Counted from the first letter of the stretch, positions 1 through 7,028 are shown. The stretch is DNA of 28,008 nt from SURF-21 sp964529285 (GCA_964529285.1 CAZGWK010000048.1:1-28008), one strand, 5' to 3'. Program-made: numbers and translations. Notes: generated by a model not told the origin, from the letters alone.

Positions 1-45
1 ATTCCTAATCCTTGTGCGCGAGTTCGATTCTCGCCAGGGGCTCCA
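1..45 (+). tRNA. tRNA 3' part, probably tRNA-Arg(CCT), cut by the window edge
   Basis: The T arm is clear: stem GCGAG (18-22), loop TTCGATT (23-29), stem CTCGC (30-34). It is followed by the acceptor 3' strand CAGGGGC (35-41), discriminator T (42) and an encoded CCA (43-45). Reading back with a 4-nt variable loop gives an anticodon loop TTCCTAA at 2-8 with anticodon CCT, hence Arg. The 5' half lies outside the window, so the anticodon stem and D arm cannot be checked. A T discriminator is unusual for Arg, so the identity is tentative. The tRNA character itself is well supported. Confidence 0.7.
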
Positions 46-57
46 TAATTTCAGCGA

Positions 58-399
58 TCAAAGATCGAGGAGGATTTTAATACTGTCTTCCACGGAGGAT
101 ATCGTTTCAGAAGAGATAACGCCTCTTCTCTCGTATAGCCTGCTTTTGGATACTGATCTGATCTGTTCGCATATAGCATAGCTCCTGGTATCCAGACCGC
201 CCTCCGGCGGTTCAACCGGCACCCGGTATGGTATCCCCGTTTTCCTTCTGGTGAAGGGGATCACTATAACGAGGTCAGCTTCGCTGTTGTTGAAGCGGTT
301 GTCTGATATAACGAGAACCGGCCTGGACACCCTCTGTTCTCTACCCCTCACCGGATCGAGGTTGGCATCCCAGACCTCACCCCTGAAAACGTCGATCAT
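58..399 (-). CDS. MazF/PemK-family endoribonuclease toxin
   Basis: This 113-aa protein has the length and fold signature of MazF/PemK toxins, which cleave mRNA at short sequence motifs. The N-terminal segment FRGEVWDANLDPVRGREQ matches the family pattern of an RG-[ED]-[VI]-W strand followed by P.G.EQ. The strand RPVLVISDNRFN follows, and the segment VIVIPFTRR is also typical. The gene starts 2 nt after the stop of the upstream antitoxin gene, with GAGGAG about 9 nt before its ATG, so the two are almost certainly co-transcribed and translationally coupled. The stop lies 13 nt from the tRNA end. The pair could act in stress response or in stabilising a genomic island. The cleavage specificity cannot be read from the sequence. 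Confidence 0.9.
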   Translation of the reverse strand: MIDVFRGEVWDANLDPVRGREQRVSRPVLVISDNRFNNSEADLVIVIPFTRRKTGIPYRVPVEPPEGGLDTRSYAICEQIRSVSKSRLYERRGVISSETISSVEDSIKILLDL

Positions 400-401
400 A
401 T

Positions 402-656
402 CTAATACTCCTCGAGCCCATCCGCAAGCGTCCCGTCCCGGGCCTCTCTCTCCTCCAGCTCTTCTTTCCAGGCTTTATCATCATGTTTCAGCTCCGCATA
501 TGCTGTGTCTGCAGCCTCGAATATTTTGTTCCTTCTGTATTGTTCCAGAGCGTCTGCAAGGACCTTCAGCTGCGGACGTCCTTCCTGTTCGGAGAGTTTT
601 TTCAGGAGTCGCTTGTTTTTTGCATCGATCCTCACCGTGCTCGAATCCTTGGTCAT
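402..656 (-). CDS. MazE-like antitoxin of the adjacent MazF toxin
   Basis: This 84-aa protein (from MTKDSSTVR) lies directly upstream of the toxin. The N-terminal part (STVRIDAKNKRLLKKLSEQ) looks like a ribbon-helix-helix type DNA-binding segment. The C-terminal half is strongly acidic (DDKAWKEELEEREARDG), as expected for the disordered toxin-binding tail of an antitoxin. It would neutralise the toxin and repress the operon. The start is ambiguous: the ATG at 656 has GGGGG about 7 nt upstream, while an in-frame TTG at 674 would add six residues without a good ribosome site. I prefer the ATG. Its role rests mainly on position, size and charge; the family match is weaker than for the toxin. Confidence 0.8.
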   Translation of the reverse strand: MTKDSSTVRIDAKNKRLLKKLSEQEGRPQLKVLADALEQYRRNKIFEAADTAYAELKHDDKAWKEELEEREARDGTLADGLEEY

Positions 657-665
657 CTCCGGACC

Positions 666-735
666 CCCATTCAATTATATACATAATAATAGTACAATAT
701 ATCTACAATAACATATACATTAAAATATCGTAAAT
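666..735 (-). promoter_or_regulatory. AT-rich promoter/operator region of the toxin-antitoxin operon
   Basis: This stretch is far richer in A+T than the rest of the window. Read on the minus strand it contains TATAAT close to the antitoxin start. It also contains a repeated TTGTA half-site (TTGTAGATATATTGTAC) that could be bound by the antitoxin. No -35/-10 pair with ideal spacing stands out, so the exact promoter is uncertain. Confidence 0.4.
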
Positions 736-764
736 TGAATACCAATCTACGGGCATTGCAGGCG

Positions 765-1823
765 TCAGGCCAGGCCCCGCTCATTCAGGATGCGCCGCAG
801 GGTTTCCCTGGAATCCGGCGGGGGGACCGCGGCATCCTCTCTCTCCACGAACGAAATGGCGTCGCGTGGGCAGCTCGCAAGGCAGACCCCGCAGCCTATG
901 CACCGCTTGGGGTCGATACTCATCGCTTTCACGTCGCCCGTGACCGCGTCCATGGGACAGCGTTCTACGCATATCCCGCATGCGTCGCATTTCCCAGGTT
1001 CGATAACGGACCTGTAATTGGAGTGCAGTAATTCGGCCGGGTTGGGGAGGACCTTCAGTATCTTCAGGCCCGAACAACAGCAGGTGCAGCAGGAACAGAC
1101 GAACCTTATGTCCCGGGCGTTCTCGGCCATGAGCACCAGCCCCAGTTCCTCCGAGCGGTCCAGCAGAGAAAGCGCTTCTCCTACGTCGATATACCTGCCC
1201 GGCCAGCCGTTCTCCAGGTGATATTTCGCGAAATCTCCGAACATCAGGCAGATCTCCAGCGGGTACTCGCAGCGCTTGCCGAGCAGGCCTTGCTGCTTGC
1301 GGCAGATGCACTCCTTGACCCCCAGGATCTCCTGCTTCTTTACGTGGTCCCTTATGCGGTCGTGAGTGGCGATAACGTGGCTTGCCTCCACCGCAGAGCC
1401 CACGGGCACGAAGCGCGTCTGCAGGGTCTCGACCCCCGCCATCCCCATGCCTATGTAGGGTATGTACTCCTCCGTGAGCTCGCAGAACTCGCTGTCCATG
1501 CTGCCCAGCTGGTACTCGTAGATGCCGACGATGAACTGCTCCAGCCTGTAGAGCGCCTTGCCTCCCTCGCCGGTCCGGTAGATGAGTCCTCGCAAGGCCA
1601 TCGACGCGAGCCTGTCCGCCGCCTCCTCCGCCGCGACCCCGCGGCGCTGTGCAATAAGGGCAGGAGGCTCGGGGTTCCGTGTCAATCCCAGGGCGAGATC
1701 AGCGTCCGCGGGAGCGAACAGCTTCTTCAGGATATTCATCTCCACGCCGCTCTCCGTAAGCGGAAATCCTCCCGGCATAGTATCCAGCAGCTCGCGCAGC
1801 CTTACGTATATCTCGTCACTCAA
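765..1823 (-). CDS. Multi-cluster 4Fe-4S protein with N-terminal winged-helix-like region
   Basis: This 352-aa protein has several parts. Residues about 40-100 resemble a winged-helix segment (IAQRRGVAAEEAADRLASM...GLIYR). A central Cys-rich part has C172/C174, C185, C192 and an unusual cluster of six Cys at 243-250 (FVCSCCTCCC). The C-terminus is a bacterial two-cluster ferredoxin with C279-x2-C282-x2-C285-x3-C289P and C308-x2-C311-x2-C314-x3-C318P. It probably transfers electrons in the cytoplasm. The TTG start at 1823 has AGGAG upstream. The CooS-like gene lies 324 bp upstream on the same strand, so it is a plausible redox partner, but the gap leaves operon membership open. Proteins of this layout are usually annotated only as 4Fe-4S binding protein; no specific reaction is known to me. 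Confidence 0.8.
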   Translation of the reverse strand: MSDEIYVRLRELLDTMPGGFPLTESGVEMNILKKLFAPADADLALGLTRNPEPPALIAQRRGVAAEEAADRLASMALRGLIYRTGEGGKALYRLEQFIVGIYEYQLGSMDSEFCELTEEYIPYIGMGMAGVETLQTRFVPVGSAVEASHVIATHDRIRDHVKKQEILGVKECICRKQQGLLGKRCEYPLEICLMFGDFAKYHLENGWPGRYIDVGEALSLLDRSEELGLVLMAENARDIRFVCSCCTCCCSGLKILKVLPNPAELLHSNYRSVIEPGKCDACGICVERCPMDAVTGDVKAMSIDPKRCIGCGVCLASCPRDAISFVEREDAAVPPPDSRETLRRILNERGLA

Positions 1824-2147
1824 TAACGGTCGTCTCCTTTCCCGTGCGGCTCATTGCATCCTTGCGCTGCATTCTATCATGGGTAAAATCCCTCTCGCAT
1901 TGATACGGACAAGAGCGGGTTGAATAAGAGCCAATATGGGGAAAGCGAAGCCTGGGTGTTGGGCTTTCCCGTGAAGACCGTACCGCCTGTGCTGAAGGCG
2001 GCGAAGGGTTTGCGCGAGAAGCCATACTCGACGACGCTTCAGGCGTAGGGTTTGATCTTCCGCGTTGCCCCCGGGCAATACAAAAGCAGCCGAAAGCGAA
2101 ACCCCCGTGTTCTTGACGGCTTTTAAGTTGGCGTTCCGGCCTTCAGA
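1824..2147. other. 324-bp intergenic region with repeated sequence and inverted repeats
   Basis: I find no convincing gene here. Two imperfect direct copies, GAAAGCGAAGCCTGGGTGTT (1941-1960) and GAAAGCGAAACCCCCGTGTT (2092-2111), agree at 16 of 20 positions. Inverted repeats occur at GGGAAAGC (1939-1946) with GCTTTCCC (1963-1970), and at TTGCCC (2065-2070) with GGGCAA (2073-2078). This looks like a decayed or structured repeat element, or a structured RNA leader for the downstream iron-sulfur gene. Which of these is right cannot be decided from one copy. Confidence 0.5.
2081..2125 (-). terminator. Possible rho-independent terminator after the CooS-like gene
   Basis: On the minus strand, just downstream of the stop at 2148, AAAAGCCG (2124-2117) is followed by a loop, then CGGCT (2092-2088) and GCTTTTG. 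The perfect stem is only 5 bp and the T-run is short, so termination is plausible but not secure. Confidence 0.3.
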
Positions 2148-4055
2148 TCAGATGCCCAGCTTCTCCCTCTTGGACTCGATGTGTGCGAGCATGCCTTGCG
2201 CAGCTTCTGACGCGTCCGTCTCCAGGCGCATGACCCCGCCGGTGACGTCCGCACAGTCCTCGGTGAGCAGCTTGACCAGGTCGGGCCCCCCGGTCACCGT
2301 GGGCACCGGGTTGACGTAGGTATAGAGGCCCAGGGCCAGGGCGAACACGGCGTCGATGGTGGCTTTCTGTTCCATGTACTCGGGGGCGGCCGCGACCACC
2401 GGCAGGTCCGGTATGGGTACGCCTCCCATGGCTCCCGATACCGCGGCCAGCAGGTCGGCGATGCGCCCGGTGTCGGTGCAGGTGCCATAGCTCAGCACGG
2501 GCGGTACGCCCAGCTGCTCGCATACGCCCTTGAGCCCCGAGCCGGCCATCTGCGCCGCCTCCGGCATGCACAGGCCCGCAACCTGCATGGCGCCGTTGCC
2601 GCAGCCCATGGAGAGGACGAGGATGTCCCGGGCGATGAGCTCCTTCGCCACCGCCACGCTGTGCACGTCCTGGCCGGTGTCCCTCAAGGTGGTGCAGGAG
2701 ACCATGCCCGCGATGCCCCTTATGGCGCCTGCCTTGATGGCGTCGAGGAGAGGGTCGAGCGTGCCCCCCAGGGCGTCCAGGATGCTCTCGGTGGAGAAAC
2801 CTACCACGGCCTCTCCGCTGCGCAGCCCGGCCAGGGGCTCGACCGCGGCGCGCCGTTCCTTGTAATTCGCGATGGCCATGTCGAGGAGCTGGGCAGCCTG
2901 GGATTCGGCCTCCTCGGGCACGTAGTCCAGGCGGTCGGTGACTCCCTCGAAGGCAACCACGTCGCTCACGGGGATGAGCTTGAACTTATAGCGCTCGGCG
3001 TACGCGGGGTCGATGGGCATGGAGCAGTTCATGTCGCAGGCGAAAAGGTCCACGCAGCCCGTGGCCAACACCGCCTCCTGCATGATCCAGTTGCCGGTGA
3101 AGCCGTAGAAGACATCGTCCATCTTCCAGCGCTGGATCATCTCCTGCCCTGTCTCGATGTTGGCGATCACGCGCATACCCTTCGCTCCTACGGCTCTTGC
3201 CTTCTCCTGCCACTCCGGCTGGCGCGCGAGCTGCACCATGGCGAAGCCCAGGAAAGGCTCGTGGCCGTTGGGCAGCACGTTGACGTAGTCGGGATCCAGC
3301 ACCCCCAGATCGACGCGCATGGGATGGGGGCGGGGGAGGCCGAAGAGGATGTCCTGGGAGTATTCGTTGACGATCTGGCTCTGGTAGGCCATGGCCACCC
3401 CCATGCGCATAGCCTTGAGGGCGAGGCTCTGGTAATAGCCGTCAACGTTGGTGAGGCAGGAGCTGGTAACCCGCATCATCTCCCCGTAGATGCCGCCAGG
3501 GAAGATGTCCAGTTTCTTCCACGTCTCTTTGCGCTCAGGAGTGGCCAGAGCCTCCACGATGAGGCTGGGCTGGTCGGCCTTGCGGTTGAAGTCGGCCTCG
3601 GCGAAGTCGCACAGGCGCAGTGCCACGTCGGCGTCGGAGCCGGAGGTATCTGCGCCCAGGCGGCCGGCGAAATCGCGCAGCTTGCCCGGCTCCTTTATCT
3701 CGAAAAGGGTCTTGCCGTGCGCGGTGGCGCGCAGGGTCTTCATGGTCTGCTCGGTGTGGTAGTGGTAGGTCGAAGCTCCCATGACGTTGCGCAGGGCCAT
3801 CATGCGCATGGCCATGCCGTCGGCGGTGATGCCGCACACGCCGCGCTTGTCCTTGGCGGCGTCGGCGCGGCAGGGGCCGTTGGAGCAGAGGTCGCAGCGC
3901 ACCCCGGCCATGCAGAAGGGGCAGCGCTTGTCGGGGTCGTCCTTAGCCAGTCCCTGGGCCTCGAAACGGTCCCATATGTTGTTCAGGCCGTCTTCCTTGA
4001 TACGGCGGTATACGCTCCTCACGGATTCGTGATACGAGATCCTGTCGCCTTCCAT
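2148..4055 (-). CDS. CooS-like (Ni-CODH superfamily) metalloprotein with an HCP-like Cys-to-Glu change at the active site
   Basis: This 635-aa protein has the full length and fold motifs of monofunctional anaerobic CO dehydrogenase, which interconverts CO and CO2. N-terminal cluster cysteines are C45, C48, C54, C57, C62 and C74 (RCPFC, RCDLCSNGPC, GVCG). Active-site ligands, by homology to the Carboxydothermus C-cluster, are H265 (PNGHEP), C344, C454, C485 (SMGCGNG) and C526 (YGTCTDTG), with K564. The position of the Fe ligand Cys295 holds Glu301 instead (ANIETGQE against GICCTGNE; codon GAG at 3155-3153). Hybrid-cluster proteins use Glu at this position. The surface D-cluster motif is CX2C, not CX7C, as I recall for CODHs with a [2Fe-2S] D-cluster. 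The start has AGGGAG 7 nt upstream. No cooC, cooF or acetyl-CoA synthase gene is nearby. Scaffold assignment is sure; CO oxidation is not. A hydroxylamine-reductase-like or unknown redox activity is possible. Confidence 0.92.
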   Translation of the reverse strand: MEGDRISYHESVRSVYRRIKEDGLNNIWDRFEAQGLAKDDPDKRCPFCMAGVRCDLCSNGPCRADAAKDKRGVCGITADGMAMRMMALRNVMGASTYHYHTEQTMKTLRATAHGKTLFEIKEPGKLRDFAGRLGADTSGSDADVALRLCDFAEADFNRKADQPSLIVEALATPERKETWKKLDIFPGGIYGEMMRVTSSCLTNVDGYYQSLALKAMRMGVAMAYQSQIVNEYSQDILFGLPRPHPMRVDLGVLDPDYVNVLPNGHEPFLGFAMVQLARQPEWQEKARAVGAKGMRVIANIETGQEMIQRWKMDDVFYGFTGNWIMQEAVLATGCVDLFACDMNCSMPIDPAYAERYKFKLIPVSDVVAFEGVTDRLDYVPEEAESQAAQLLDMAIANYKERRAAVEPLAGLRSGEAVVGFSTESILDALGGTLDPLLDAIKAGAIRGIAGMVSCTTLRDTGQDVHSVAVAKELIARDILVLSMGCGNGAMQVAGLCMPEAAQMAGSGLKGVCEQLGVPPVLSYGTCTDTGRIADLLAAVSGAMGGVPIPDLPVVAAAPEYMEQKATIDAVFALALGLYTYVNPVPTVTGGPDLVKLLTEDCADVTGGVMRLETDASEAAQGMLAHIESKREKLGI

Positions 4056-4125
4056 GTCGTTACTCCCTTCTTATTCAAGTCCCGTTGCCCGAAGTTGCTG
4101 TGCAGGGCCGGATCTGAAAATCGAA

Positions 4126-4464
4126 TTACAGCAGCCTGGTCTCTTGCGTGGGCCGGGGGACTTTTACCACCAGCACGCGGAAATCTGAGTCGCTCTCGTT
4201 GGACCAGCGGTGGGGGATCCTTGCGGGGCTCTCTATGAGCGTGTCCGGTCCCGCCTTTTCCCGTTCCTCGCCGATCTCCACGACCCCCTCGCCTTCGAGC
4301 ACGTAGAAGAAAACGTCTACCGGCGTGATATGTTTCTTCAGGCTCTCTCCCGGCTTGAGGAGTATGTGCACGGCCTGGGCGTATTCCGTGTCGTATATCT
4401 TGCTGGCGTGCACGCCGTGGGGATTGGGGCTGGCCTCCGCCTTGATCGCATCGATGGTTTTCAT
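4126..4464 (-). CDS. Small single-domain cupin protein
   Basis: This 112-aa protein is a single beta-barrel cupin. Motif 1 is GESLKKHITPVDVFFYVLEGEG: it has the first His and the closing G-E-G, but the second motif His is absent. Motif 2 is ESPARIPHRWSNES, which supplies P-x-x-I-P-H and a late Asn. Metal binding is therefore possible but with altered ligands. The chosen start (ATG at 4464) has AGGAGG 8-9 nt upstream; an earlier in-frame start would swallow this ribosome site. The stop is 70 bp before the CooS-like gene on the same strand, so the two probably form one transcript. The cupin could be a sensor, an isomerase or an accessory protein for the metalloenzyme. No specific function is recognised. 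Confidence 0.8.
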   Translation of the reverse strand: MKTIDAIKAEASPNPHGVHASKIYDTEYAQAVHILLKPGESLKKHITPVDVFFYVLEGEGVVEIGEEREKAGPDTLIESPARIPHRWSNESDSDFRVLVVKVPRPTQETRLL

Positions 4465-4523
4465 AAGCGCTTCCTCCTTACAGTAGACAGAAATCATGAT
4501 TCCCCCCACAGCGATGTAAAAAA

Positions 4524-4556
4524 CATGTCCCGATAATGGGGTCAGCCCCGGACATG
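4524..4556. repeat. Nested hairpin, REP-like
   Basis: CATGTCC (4524-4530) pairs with GGACATG (4550-4556). Inside, GGGG (4538-4541) pairs with CCCC (4546-4549) around a TCAG loop, leaving a 7-nt bulge. It sits between the divergent cupin and acyl-CoA dehydrogenase genes. It has no T-run, so it is more like a REP/MITE relic or an operator than a terminator. Confidence 0.5.
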
Positions 4557-4669
4557 GGACAAAATCTCACTGGCAGTAGCAGTACGGCACGCTCTCAACC
4601 GGTGTGGATCAAGTCTCCCGGAGCCTTTTCTCTGACATAAAGCATGAATGTGACCGGTGGGTATAGGGA

Positions 4670-4675
4670 TATAAT
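4670..4675 (+). promoter_or_regulatory. Candidate -10 box for the acyl-CoA dehydrogenase gene
   Basis: TATAAT matches the sigma-70 -10 consensus exactly and lies 73 nt before the ATG at 4749. A clear -35 at 16-18 bp upstream is missing, so this is a weak call. Confidence 0.3.
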
Positions 4676-4748
4676 GATATAGGCGCTTATCCGCAGCCCG
4701 CGTCAGCTTACCGGGCGGACCGGGCCTTACCGCAAAGGAGTGATGGAA

Positions 4749-6452
4749 ATGATCCTCTTGAATCCCAAGCAGCACGCGGTGGAGTACCCCGGGGACGAGA
4801 GGTCCAAGGAGATCATGCTCAAGACCATCGAGTTCTTCGAGGAAAAGGGGCGGGGAAAGATCAAGAACGACGACCACGAGAGGGTCTGGTACCAGGACTT
4901 CCTTAAGTTCCAGGAGGAAGAGAAGCTCTTCAGTGACCTCCTCACCCCGTCGCAGTATGCCTTGCACGAGGACTCGCGCTGGGATACCTGGCGCATCTGC
5001 GACTTCAACGAGATACTGGCCTTCTACGGCCTGGCATACTGGTATACCTGGCAGGTCTCCATCCTGGGCCTCGGGCCCCTGTGGATGAGCGAGAACGAGG
5101 ACATCAAGAAGAAGACCGCGCAGCTGCTGCGGGACGGCGGCATCTTCGCCTTCGGCCTCTCGGAGAAGGAACACGGGGCCGACCTCTACTCAACCGAGAT
5201 GTCTTTGAAGGCGCTGGGCGGGGGAGAGTACCGCGCCAACGGGAGAAAGTACTACATCGGCAACGGCAACGAGGCGGCGCTGGTCTCCACCTTCGGCAAG
5301 ATGGAGGGCACCGATGACTACGTCTTCTTCGCCGTGAGCTCGAAACACGGCGGCTACGAGCTGGTGAAGAACGTAGTCGCGTCCCAGAACTTCGTGGCGG
5401 AATACGCCCTCAACGACTACCCCATCCACGAGACGGACATCCTCTCCATGGGGCGGGACGCCTGGGACGCCGCGCTGAACACGGTGAACGTGGGCAAGTT
5501 CAACCTGGGCTGGGCATCCATCGGCATCTGCACCCACGCTCTCTACGAGGCGGTGGACCACGCCGCGAACCGCGTGCTCTACGGCAAGCACGTCACCGAC
5601 TTCCCCCATATCCGGCAGCTCCTCACCGACGCCTACGCGCGCCTGGTGGCCATGAAGCTCTTCGCCCTGCGCGCGGCGGACTACATGCGCTCCGCCTCAC
5701 CCGAGGACCGCAGGTACCTCCTCTACAACCCCATGGTGAAGATGAAGGTCACCACCCAGGGCGAGGAGGTCATCAACCTGCTGTGGGACGTCATCGCCGC
5801 CAAGGGTTTCGAGAAGGACAACTATTTCGAGATGGCGGCCCGCGACATCCGCGCCCTGCCCAAACTTGAGGGCACCGTGCACGTGAACATGGCGCTGATC
5901 ATCAAGTTCATGCCCAACTATTTCTTCAACCCGGCGCCCTTCCCGGAGATACCGCAGCGCAACGACCTCGCCGACGACGAATTCCTCTTCCGGCAGGGAC
6001 CGACCAAGGGGCTGGGCGGCATACAGTTCCACGACTTCAACCTGGCCTACGGGCCCGCCGGCCTCCCCAACGTAAGCGTGTTCAAGGAGCAGATCGAGGT
6101 GCTCAAGGAGCTGCTCCTCAAGGCACCCCCCACGGAAGGGCAGCGCAAGGACATCGACTTCCTGCTCACCCTGGGCGAGCTCTTCACTCTCGTGGCCTAC
6201 GGCCAGCTGCTGCTGGAGAACCAGCCCATCTACGGCGTGGAGGACGACCTCATGGAGTCCATCTTCGACTTCATGGTGAGGGACTTCTCCCGCTACGCCC
6301 TGCAGCTGTACTCCAAGACCTCGAGCACCCCGGAGCAGATGGACCTGTGCCTGAAGATGCTGCGCAAGCCGGTGATCGACGAGGCCAGGTTCGAGCGCGT
6401 GTGGGAGAAGTACGTCTTCGCCACCGTGGGCGCCTACAGGATGAACGATTGA
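4749..6452 (+). CDS. Acyl-CoA dehydrogenase family protein, long form (567 aa)
   Basis: This flavoprotein oxidises an acyl-CoA to the enoyl-CoA and passes electrons to electron-transfer flavoprotein. The FAD/substrate motif reads FAFGLSEKEHGADLYSTEM, a divergent form of the usual ITEP.AGSD. The strand GEYRANGRKYYIGNG is conserved. In the C-terminal helical domain LEGTVHVN places Glu374 where the catalytic base of medium-chain enzymes lies (YEGT). At 567 aa it is about 180 aa longer than ordinary family members; the extra part is a C-terminal helical extension after about residue 390. AAAGGAG at 4734-4740 favours the ATG at 4749 over the GTG at 4740 or ATG at 4743, which sit too close. It is transcribed away from the cupin/CooS genes. 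The long, divergent form suggests an unusual substrate, which cannot be named. Confidence 0.88.
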   Translation: MILLNPKQHAVEYPGDERSKEIMLKTIEFFEEKGRGKIKNDDHERVWYQDFLKFQEEEKLFSDLLTPSQYALHEDSRWDTWRICDFNEILAFYGLAYWYTWQVSILGLGPLWMSENEDIKKKTAQLLRDGGIFAFGLSEKEHGADLYSTEMSLKALGGGEYRANGRKYYIGNGNEAALVSTFGKMEGTDDYVFFAVSSKHGGYELVKNVVASQNFVAEYALNDYPIHETDILSMGRDAWDAALNTVNVGKFNLGWASIGICTHALYEAVDHAANRVLYGKHVTDFPHIRQLLTDAYARLVAMKLFALRAADYMRSASPEDRRYLLYNPMVKMKVTTQGEEVINLLWDVIAAKGFEKDNYFEMAARDIRALPKLEGTVHVNMALIIKFMPNYFFNPAPFPEIPQRNDLADDEFLFRQGPTKGLGGIQFHDFNLAYGPAGLPNVSVFKEQIEVLKELLLKAPPTEGQRKDIDFLLTLGELFTLVAYGQLLLENQPIYGVEDDLMESIFDFMVRDFSRYALQLYSKTSSTPEQMDLCLKMLRKPVIDEARFERVWEKYVFATVGAYRMND

Positions 6453-6560
6453 GCGGGCCACCGGCCTGAGCAGCGCCGATACCTGCTGACATCGCATGCG
6501 CAAATGGGGCCGGACCGGGGGCCACTATAACGGAGAACGGCTTCGCGGGGCTTCCGCCGC

Positions 6561-7028
6561 CTATATCTTGTCCTTCAATATGCTGATAGCCGTGCCCTCG
6601 TCGGTACAGGTGACGATCACCCGGATGGACTTGCCGTCCTTCTCCAGGGTCCACCAGGCCTGGTAGTGTCCGTCGGGCTGCTGCCGGAACTCGTCCGGCT
6701 CGCCCAGCTCTTCCTTGTAGAAGGAGACGACCGTCTCGAAGTCGTCCTTGGTATCGTAGTCCACCCCTGCATCGGTTACCTCGCCGTCGGTCTTTGTCTC
6801 TGAGTAATAGACGGAGGACTGGTCCAGGTTCTCATCGTAGACCGGCACCCCCAGATCCTCCTGCGAAGGAAGAGCAGTCGAAGTCGTTTGCTCCTCCGAA
6901 TGGTCCTCAGTTTCGTGGAAATCGTAATGCTCGTGCTCGCCCTGGCAGCCGCATCCACCGCATCCCGACAGGCTGCCGACGGCGATGATGGCGAGTATGG
7001 TGAATATGCAGAAGAGCTTTCTTTTCAT
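6561..7028 (-). CDS. Small secreted lipoprotein of unknown function with a Cys/His-rich N-terminus
   Basis: This 155-aa protein begins with a lipoprotein signal: MKRK, a hydrophobic stretch, then the lipobox LSGC with the lipidated Cys at about residue 23. The mature N-terminus is rich in possible metal ligands (CGGCGCQGEHEHYDFHETEDH) and then acidic and Ser/Thr-rich, like a flexible linker. The remainder (about residues 60-155) is a compact domain with VVSFYKEELGEPDEF and a WWTLEKDGKSIRVIV strand. That resembles small periplasmic or cell-surface domains in which a variable is fitted by residual strands, but I recognise no named family. The start has GGAGGGGG immediately upstream. It stands alone, convergent with the preceding dehydrogenase gene. 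Membrane anchoring is well supported; function is unknown. Confidence 0.8.
   Translation of the reverse strand: MKRKLFCIFTILAIIAVGSLSGCGGCGCQGEHEHYDFHETEDHSEEQTTSTALPSQEDLGVPVYDENLDQSSVYYSETKTDGEVTDAGVDYDTKDDFETVVSFYKEELGEPDEFRQQPDGHYQAWWTLEKDGKSIRVIVTCTDEGTAISILKDKI

Noticed and set aside
1851..2078. Small minus-strand frames in the spacer 1824-2147
   Set aside because: Overlapping Arg-rich frames with no ribosome site; the repeats and hairpins explain the sequence better.
2148..4055. Calling the gene simply cooS, a CO-oxidising Ni-CODH
   Set aside because: The scaffold is right, but the missing Cys295 ligand and lack of maturation genes make CO oxidation uncertain, so no gene symbol is given.
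2661..4238. Plus-strand open frame of 525 codons
   Set aside because: Antisense to the CooS-like gene, which has unmistakable family motifs; the plus-strand product is Gly/His/Val-rich without motifs.
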